DNA of 64,000 nt from Anaerolineales bacterium. Its GTDB lineage: Bacteria; Chloroflexota; Anaerolineae; 4572-78; J111. This document shows positions 58,892 through 64,000 of the stretch, in pieces; the first letter of the stretch is position 1; every line of letters starts with the position of its first letter. Below the pieces are notes generated by a model. The model saw only the letters and a list, made by a program, of their open reading frames with translations, made no database searches and was not told where the DNA came from. The DNA lies in NCBI GenBank assembly GCA_015075405.1, contig JABTUK010000001.1:1922001-1986000 (forward strand), read 5' to 3'. The translations under genes and the position numbers were made by a program.

Positions 58892-59851
58892 ATGACTGGA
58901 ACTCGAAGTCCGGAATTGTATCCCCCAGCCCGCGAAGTGAAAAACGCTACCTGGACCGTGAATGATGTTCACGGCCAGTATAGTTACAGCAACCCACACG
59001 CTGATCTGTATCGCTATCTCAGCCAATGGTCCGATATGGAGTTGTATCTGAATGTAGGCTACTCCCGGCCGGGCCAGTATCATTTGCATGTCAGCAGCCA
59101 TCTACGCCTGATCAACCGTCTGGCCGATAGCCTACTCTCCTTACACGCCGCCGGTCCCTATGCTACCGAGCGCCGCCTGTTGGATGTCGCCGCCGGTCGC
59201 GGTGGAGCGGCTATTCATGCCCGGCGCAGGTATGGGCTGGAAGTGGTTGGGGTGGATATTACCCCTTACAATGCCTGCCGGGCCGAGGCCAATGCCCGCG
59301 AGAAAGGGGTCTGGCCGCAGGTGCGGTTCAATATGGGCAATGCCCATCGCCTGCCCCTGGCCGACGCCTCCTTTGCCCTGGCCTGGTCCATCGAATCGCC
59401 GGCCCACTTTGCTGATAAACCCATCTTTTTAAAAGAGGTGGGCCGGGTGCTGAAACCGGGCGGCGTTTTCACCCTGGCCGATTTGCTGGTGGTCGAGCCA
59501 ATCGCGACGGCGTCGCCGGAGAACCGCCAAATTTACGCCGAATTTTTACGGGTGTGGGATGTGCCCTATCTGGAGTCCTTTGACAGCTACCAGAGGGCAT
59601 TGGCCGAAGCCGGTTTTGAGCTGCGCCGGGCCGAAATAGTGACCCGTTATAACCTGGATATTCTCAACCGCGATTGCGCCATCTTTTTATGGTTGTCCCA
59701 ATTCCGCTGGCTGTATCGCTGGTACGGGCGTTACCTCCGCTGGCGCACGGGAGCCAATCTGGATCACGTGTACGAACATGTGCTGGGGTCGCACCGGGCG
59801 CTGCGGCTGGGCATGATAGATTACGGTTTGTTTTGGGCGGTGCGTCGTTAA
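58892..59851 (+). CDS. SAM-dependent methyltransferase
   Basis: 319-residue class I methyltransferase: motif I RLLDVAAGRGGAAIHAR (about residue 95), acidic motif II EVVGVDITP, ALAWSIESPAHF and LKEVGRVLKPGGVFTLAD. The similarity is to the type 11 group including gamma-tocopherol, sterol and phthiotriolone methyltransferases, so a lipid or quinone-like acceptor is plausible. No Shine-Dalgarno is visible before the ATG at 58892. It follows the two glycosyltransferases but on the opposite strand from the second. Confidence 0.87.
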   Translation: MTGTRSPELYPPAREVKNATWTVNDVHGQYSYSNPHADLYRYLSQWSDMELYLNVGYSRPGQYHLHVSSHLRLINRLADSLLSLHAAGPYATERRLLDVAAGRGGAAIHARRRYGLEVVGVDITPYNACRAEANAREKGVWPQVRFNMGNAHRLPLADASFALAWSIESPAHFADKPIFLKEVGRVLKPGGVFTLADLLVVEPIATASPENRQIYAEFLRVWDVPYLESFDSYQRALAEAGFELRRAEIVTRYNLDILNRDCAIFLWLSQFRWLYRWYGRYLRWRTGANLDHVYEHVLGSHRALRLGMIDYGLFWAVRR

Positions 59852-59859
59852 GGAGGATG

Positions 59860-59919
59860 AGATTGGGGATTAGAGATTAGAGATTCAGGCTTAATAATCT
59901 CCAATCTCTAATCTCTAAT
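59860..59919. repeat. Direct-repeat hairpin (unit GATTAGAGATT)
   Basis: Left arm GATTGGGGATTAGAGATTAG plus AGATT. Right arm AATCTCCAATCTCTAATCTC. The unit is the same as at 3940-3995. Confidence 0.92.
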
Positions 59920-59942
59920 TAATTGCTCATTCCTAAGTCAAC

Positions 59943-59970
59943 TTGTTAGCCAGCTTATCGCGTGTATAAT
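59943..59970 (+). promoter_or_regulatory. Promoter of the sppA-like gene
   Basis: TTGTTA (59943-59948), 16 bases, TATAAT (59965-59970). Confidence 0.7.
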
Positions 59971-59987
59971 ATATCGCAATATATAAG

Positions 59988-60027
59988 GTTGAAAGTTAAA
60001 CGTTCAACGTTGAACGTTTAACTTCAT
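59988..60027. repeat. Short direct-repeat hairpin in the sppA leader
   Basis: GAAAGTTAAACGTTCAACG faces TTGAACGTTTAACTTC. It lies between the promoter and the ribosome binding site of the sppA-like gene. Confidence 0.85.
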
Positions 60028-60048
60028 AACGCGTTTTGAGGAGGTATT

Positions 60049-60957
60049 ATGAGTCAAACGCACGAAGAAGAAAACACGAAATCGGTTGAGCGAATTGTCC
60101 AGCGCACGGTTCTCTTCGGTCTTCTGGTCGCTCTGGCCCTGGTAGCGGGTTATTACCTGGCGATAGCGCTCATTCCGACGCCTAAAATTGGGGTTATCTA
60201 CCTGGACACCCAGGTTGGGGGTCCTACAGTGGAGGCGATGTCGCAGGAAATCAATTACGCTCGCAAAGCCCGCGACATCAAGGCTGTTGTGCTGATGGTT
60301 AACAGCCCCGGCGGTGGCGCTTCTTCCGGGCACGATATCTATTATCAGATGCGTAAACTACGCGCCGAAAAACCGATTGTAGCCAGCGTGGATGTGCTGG
60401 CCGCCAGCGCCGCTTACCAGATTGCTGTTGGCGCAACCGAGATTTACGCCAAACCGGCCTCCTTTATCGGCAATATCGGGGTGATTGTGGGGCTGCCTGC
60501 CCCCGAAACCCTGAGCGAGCAATTTATCACCACCGGACCTTTCAAAGCCACCGCCTTTAGCGCCACCGGAATTGTGCAAAAACTGGATTTGCTGTATGCC
60601 AATTTTAGAGACAGCGTGGTGGCCGAGCGCAAGGCTGCTCCTAACCCCCTTAAACTTGATCCTGATGCCGTCGCCACCGGCGAACTGTGGGTGGGCCTGG
60701 AAGCCAAAGAACACGGGCTGATTGATGAACTTGGCTCAAAGTTGGATGCCATTGATCGGGCGGCGGAATTGGCCGGTTTGAGCCATTACGAGGTGGTCAA
60801 TGTGCGCGATGAGTATCTGTCATCCCTGGAAGGCACGCCGCAGTATCCAACCGCAATGAAGGTTTATGAAGAATTGGATAACCAACCCGAAATTGATTTG
60901 TCGGCCCAAAGCTCTGACTGGCCCTCTTTTTACCAAATGTATATTCCGCTGGAGTAA
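60049..60957 (+). CDS. Signal peptide peptidase SppA-like serine protease (S49)
   Basis: 302 residues with an N-terminal membrane helix (VLFGLLVALALVAGYYLAIA) and one S49 domain. VVLMVNSPGGGASSGHDIYY is the oxyanion loop (about residue 84). The nucleophile Ser lies in VLAASAAYQIAVGA (about 122) and the general-base Lys in TTGPFKATAFS (about 168). It cleaves residual signal peptides within or at the membrane. GGAGG precedes the ATG at 60049. The next gene follows after three bases. Confidence 0.9.
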   Translation: MSQTHEEENTKSVERIVQRTVLFGLLVALALVAGYYLAIALIPTPKIGVIYLDTQVGGPTVEAMSQEINYARKARDIKAVVLMVNSPGGGASSGHDIYYQMRKLRAEKPIVASVDVLAASAAYQIAVGATEIYAKPASFIGNIGVIVGLPAPETLSEQFITTGPFKATAFSATGIVQKLDLLYANFRDSVVAERKAAPNPLKLDPDAVATGELWVGLEAKEHGLIDELGSKLDAIDRAAELAGLSHYEVVNVRDEYLSSLEGTPQYPTAMKVYEELDNQPEIDLSAQSSDWPSFYQMYIPLE

Positions 60958-60960
60958 TTG

Positions 60961-63252
60961 ATGCGTAACCTTTTCTGGATTGTTCCCCTGGTGGCGATTT
61001 TGGCGGTGGTGGGCGGCCGTCTGTGGTATTATGGCGGCCTCACTTCATCTTATTCCGCCCCGTCACCCGAGTTACCCCCGACCAATTTTACCGAGTTTGC
61101 CAAGTCTGCTCGCCTGGAAGCGGTAGATAATCCAACCGTGAGTAAAGGCGTGATTGCGGTTGATTATACGCACAGCAACGCCCTCTACATTGAAGAACTT
61201 AATGTGCTGTTCTCTAAGTTGGTCAGCCGTGGCTTTAGCTATGAGATTATTTTGGGCGCGGACGACAAGGATGCAGCCGTTTCCCCCCTGGCCGACAAGC
61301 TGCGCTATGCCAAATCGCTGATTTTACCCTTGCCCCGCACCGAGTATACCCCCGAAGAAATCGCCGAGATCAAAAACTTTGTCAACAAGGGCGGGCGAGT
61401 GCTTATCATCGGCGACCCGACCCGCACGGTGGTGGTCGAGGCGCTTAATAGTATCGCCGGTACTTTCGGGATCATTTACTCCAACGATTACCTTTACAGC
61501 CTGAGCAGCAATGATAACAACTACCGCAATGTGGCTTACACCAACTTCAAGGAAAGCCCGCTAACCAAGGGTCTGGATAAAGATAGTAAAGTGATCTTCT
61601 ATGGCGGTGGTTCGCTCAACGCTCCCGGCCACGAAATCATCCTGGGCGACGAAACCACCCATTCCTCGATTAGCGAAGGCGGGCGGATGATGGCCGCCGC
61701 CGCGCTAACCACTGATGATAAGGTGCTGGCCCTGGGCGACTTGACCTTCTTTGGGGAACCCTACAGCGCCGCTGAAAGCAACGGCATTTTTATCAACAAT
61801 ATTGCCGACTTTCTGGCCGGCAGTCAGCGCGAGTTTGAACTCAAAGATTTTCCCTTTTACCTGAACCCTGCCGTTGACGTGGTTTTTGATAACAGCCTGG
61901 TGCTCAACAGCCAATTGGATAATTCGGTCAAGCTCAAAGAGTTTTTAGAAAAGAATGAGCGCACCGTTACCTTTACCGATAAAATCGGCCCGGAAAATGA
62001 TGTTATTTTTGTCGGCCGGTTTGACCAGGCGGAGCCGGTCAAAGATATTTTGGCCCAAGGTGGGATCACGATCTTGGGGTTGGACGAGCAGGACGAAAAT
62101 AGTGATGAAGCGCCTGCCGAGACCGGCCCCGGAGAGGTTCGGGCCAATTTGAATAGCGATACCCCGCCCGGCGAAGAAGATCGTTTTGTCACCGGCCGAA
62201 TTCGCATTAAAGGCGTAGGTGAATTGGAACGGGGCGGCGCGACCCTCTTTTATCTGAACCAAGCCGAGGGGCGCAATGCGCTCATCATCCTCTCGGACAC
62301 GCCCAAAACCAACACCGACGGGTTTGATCTGCTCTTTAAAAATCGCCTCTCGGAATGCCGGCTCAGCGCGGCGATTGCTGTTTGCCAGACTCAGGAACCC
62401 GATGGGCAATTGCCGCCCAGCCTGCGCAGCAAACGGATTGACAAAGTGCTGGTGGTGGCTGGTGATTCTGGGCGGCTCCGCGACAAGAATAATCCTGAAA
62501 CCGGCGCGGTAGAATTTACCGCAATCTTGAGCCGCACCTATCAGGTAGATACCTGGCTGATCTCAGAACAAGGTTCGCCGGATGTGGACGAATTGCTCGA
62601 ATATGATGCGGTGGTCTGGTCTACCGGCGCTTATTGGGATGACAGCATCAGCGAAGAAGATGCGGCCCTGCTCTCCAAATATATCGAACTGGGCGGCAAC
62701 CTGATTCTGTCGGGCGCGTCCATTGGCTTTGATTGGGATCACACCGATTTTCTGACCCAGGTGGCCCACGCTGACTACCTGACCTTTGCCAAACAGAGTG
62801 ATCTGGAACTGGCCTTGCCTGACCACCCCATTGCCAAAGACTTTCCTGATCCAACGGTGATCGCTTTTAGCGATGTTGTTTCTGGAACCGCAGACCTGGA
62901 ACCGGATGTCATCAACAACACCCCCAACGCCCGGGTTATTTTTCAGCGCGGTCCGGATAGTAAACAGCCCGGCGCGGCTTCGGTGGTGGCGTATGAAGAT
63001 GACCGCTCTAAAATTGCTTACCTGGCCTTCCCCATCTACCTACTACCGGTCGAGGAGCGTGATTTGTTGGTCAACAACATTATGAATTGGTTCACCCGCA
63101 AACCGCTGCCCTTGCCGGATGAAGGCGATTACCAACCGTTTGAACCCGAAGAACCTGGGCCAGAAGCCACCGAGGAGCCGGCCCCTGAAGGCACAGCGGA
63201 ACCCTCGCCCGAAGCCACTGAGGAACCGACGCCTGAGAACGGCCAGAATTAA
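60961..63252 (+). CDS. Exported protein with DUF4350/GATase-like domains
   Basis: 763 residues. The N-terminal helix (LFWIVPLVAILAVVGGRLWYY) is a signal peptide or anchor. The first half resembles DUF4350 (VDYTHSNALYIEELNVLFSK, then NFVNKGGRVLIIGDPT). The second half has another Rossmann-like region (ELGGNLILSGASIGFDWD) similar to ThuA/GATase folds. The last 45 residues are Pro/Glu-rich. It is coupled to the SppA gene (ATG three bases after its stop). It may be a surface protein assembled with or processed by SppA; no enzymatic motif is certain. Confidence 0.7.
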   Translation: MRNLFWIVPLVAILAVVGGRLWYYGGLTSSYSAPSPELPPTNFTEFAKSARLEAVDNPTVSKGVIAVDYTHSNALYIEELNVLFSKLVSRGFSYEIILGADDKDAAVSPLADKLRYAKSLILPLPRTEYTPEEIAEIKNFVNKGGRVLIIGDPTRTVVVEALNSIAGTFGIIYSNDYLYSLSSNDNNYRNVAYTNFKESPLTKGLDKDSKVIFYGGGSLNAPGHEIILGDETTHSSISEGGRMMAAAALTTDDKVLALGDLTFFGEPYSAAESNGIFINNIADFLAGSQREFELKDFPFYLNPAVDVVFDNSLVLNSQLDNSVKLKEFLEKNERTVTFTDKIGPENDVIFVGRFDQAEPVKDILAQGGITILGLDEQDENSDEAPAETGPGEVRANLNSDTPPGEEDRFVTGRIRIKGVGELERGGATLFYLNQAEGRNALIILSDTPKTNTDGFDLLFKNRLSECRLSAAIAVCQTQEPDGQLPPSLRSKRIDKVLVVAGDSGRLRDKNNPETGAVEFTAILSRTYQVDTWLISEQGSPDVDELLEYDAVVWSTGAYWDDSISEEDAALLSKYIELGGNLILSGASIGFDWDHTDFLTQVAHADYLTFAKQSDLELALPDHPIAKDFPDPTVIAFSDVVSGTADLEPDVINNTPNARVIFQRGPDSKQPGAASVVAYEDDRSKIAYLAFPIYLLPVEERDLLVNNIMNWFTRKPLPLPDEGDYQPFEPEEPGPEATEEPAPEGTAEPSPEATEEPTPENGQN

Positions 63253-63359
63253 GTCAGGGTAGCAAAGTGGCAGGAGAACAGGGATCACCTGTATATCGTC
63301 AACTGTCTACTATTTACAAGGCGTGTTCACCAGCCTGAGCACGCCGCCAGCGATGAAAA

Positions 63360-63421
63360 GCCCTCACCCCGTTGCTGGCGCGACTCCCCTCTCCCATTGG
63401 GAGAGGGGTGGGGGTGAGGGG
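63360..63421. repeat. GC-rich palindromic repeat upstream of the ABC lipoprotein
   Basis: CCCTCACCCC faces GGGGGTGAGGGG, and CCCCTCTCCC, ATT, GGGAGAGGGG forms the central stem. It resembles the repeats in valS and pheT. Confidence 0.88.
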
Positions 63422-63447
63422 ATTTTCGTTCGAAGGAGGAGATACAA

Positions 63448-64000
63448 ATGAAGGTTATTGTTCGTGCGCCCTACTTGGGAGTGGTACTGCTGGTTTTTAT
63501 GCTCATGATACTGGCCGCCCAATGCGGCGCCGCCCCCACCCAGCCCCCGGCCGTTGAAGAAGAAAACGCTCCCGCCGCCGAGGCCACCGCAGCCCCGGCT
63601 GAACCGGCCGAGGAAGCCGCCAAAGTAGCCGAGGAGGAAGCGCAAAAAGTTGTTCAAGAGTCAGAAATATCGCAGGCCAAGGTTATAGCTGGGATTGAAA
63701 CTGTAACCGATGAGCCTGATGTTAGCGCGCCCCGGACCAAATTAGGCGGTGAATACCGGGACGTGTCCACCTCTGACGCGGTTAGTTTTCACCTCTATCA
63801 AACCACCGATACCGGCTCCAGCGCCTATCAGGGTTACGTCTACAGCGGCAGTTTGATCAACTTGGATGAAAAAACTCTGGAATACGAGCCGTATGCCGCC
63901 GAAAGTTACACCATCTCCGAAGATGGTTTGACCTTTACCTTCAAATTGCGGAAGGATTTGAAATGGAGCGATGGCACTCCTTTGACCGCCCGCGACTACG
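63448..64000 (+). CDS. ABC transporter peptide/nickel-binding lipoprotein (5' part)
   Basis: The frame runs from ATG 63448, with AAGGAGG upstream, to the window edge (184 residues seen). The signal peptide ends in a lipobox (LMILAAQC, Cys26). An Ala/Glu-rich spacer reaches about residue 75. The SBP_bac_5 domain then begins (AAESYTISEDGLTFTFKLRK, KWSDGTPLTARD), as in OppA and DppA. It would capture oligopeptides or similar solutes for an ABC importer encoded beyond the window. Confidence 0.9.
   Translation, partial: MKVIVRAPYLGVVLLVFMLMILAAQCGAAPTQPPAVEEENAPAAEATAAPAEPAEEAAKVAEEEAQKVVQESEISQAKVIAGIETVTDEPDVSAPRTKLGGEYRDVSTSDAVSFHLYQTTDTGSSAYQGYVYSGSLINLDEKTLEYEPYAAESYTISEDGLTFTFKLRKDLKWSDGTPLTARDY

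Overview
The window looks like a chromosome segment of a Chloroflexota bacterium, probably Anaerolineae-like. The evidence is indirect: Thr/Pro-rich 'TPTPT' linkers in secreted proteins, PKD-repeat surface proteins, XRE-ATPase-TPR regulators, a RodZ-like protein with a Thr/Pro linker, T-box control of valS, and intergenic DNA crowded with palindromic repeats. No rRNA, CRISPR array or prophage was found. There is one tRNA (Arg, CCT) and one intact IS5-like element.

Layout. 1-3.9 kb: c-type cytochromes, a DUF2231 membrane protein and an ECF sigma/anti-sigma pair. 4-7.2 kb: valS with a complete sigma70 promoter and T-box leader. 7.2-18.9 kb: mixed housekeeping and envelope genes (VTT membrane protein, C39-like protease, Rab-like GTPase, Thr/Ser dehydratase, GNAT, two tandem lipoproteins, a PIN/antitoxin pair, a LOG-family gene with an internal deletion, an MFS exporter, a RodZ-like protein, FemAB). 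19-30.2 kb: an all-minus-strand block with two overlapping MutS-like ATPases, a DUF190-CBS protein, the fluoride channel FluC/CrcB, several uncharacterised proteins, an MFS carrier, the IS and a DUF6062 gene. The DUF6062 gene is preceded by a sequence that matches the fluoride (crcB) riboswitch motif by motif and ends in an overlapping intrinsic terminator. The block is best read as a fluoride-response locus. 30.2-38.4 kb: cupin, a 33-residue peptide, amidase, two tandem XRE-STAND-TPR regulators, and an anti-sigma/STAS pair. 38.5-42 kb: small membrane proteins, quinone oxidoreductase, tRNA-Arg, DM13 protein and a molybdopterin oxidoreductase. 42.3-50.3 kb: histidine kinase, a 12-PKD surface protein and response regulators. 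50.3-54.5 kb: YjbQ and pheST. 54.6-64 kb: nucleotidyltransferase, a 53-residue membrane protein with its own promoter and terminator, two GT-C glycosyltransferases (one frameshifted), a methyltransferase, SppA, a DUF4350-like protein and the start of an ABC peptide-binding lipoprotein.

The most unusual features are at the DNA level. (1) At least a dozen intergenic hairpins are built from short degenerate direct repeats on one arm and their complement on the other; the repeat unit differs between sites but the architecture is the same. One sits inside the valS T-box. (2) Palindromic or tandem repeats have also entered coding sequences in frame: valS once, pheT three times, an XRE-STAND linker, a lipoprotein signal peptide and the FemAB C terminus. 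(3) Two families of terminal-inverted-repeat (MITE-like) elements are dispersed through the window. Together these suggest active spread of small palindromic elements, tolerated even in essential aminoacyl-tRNA synthetase genes.
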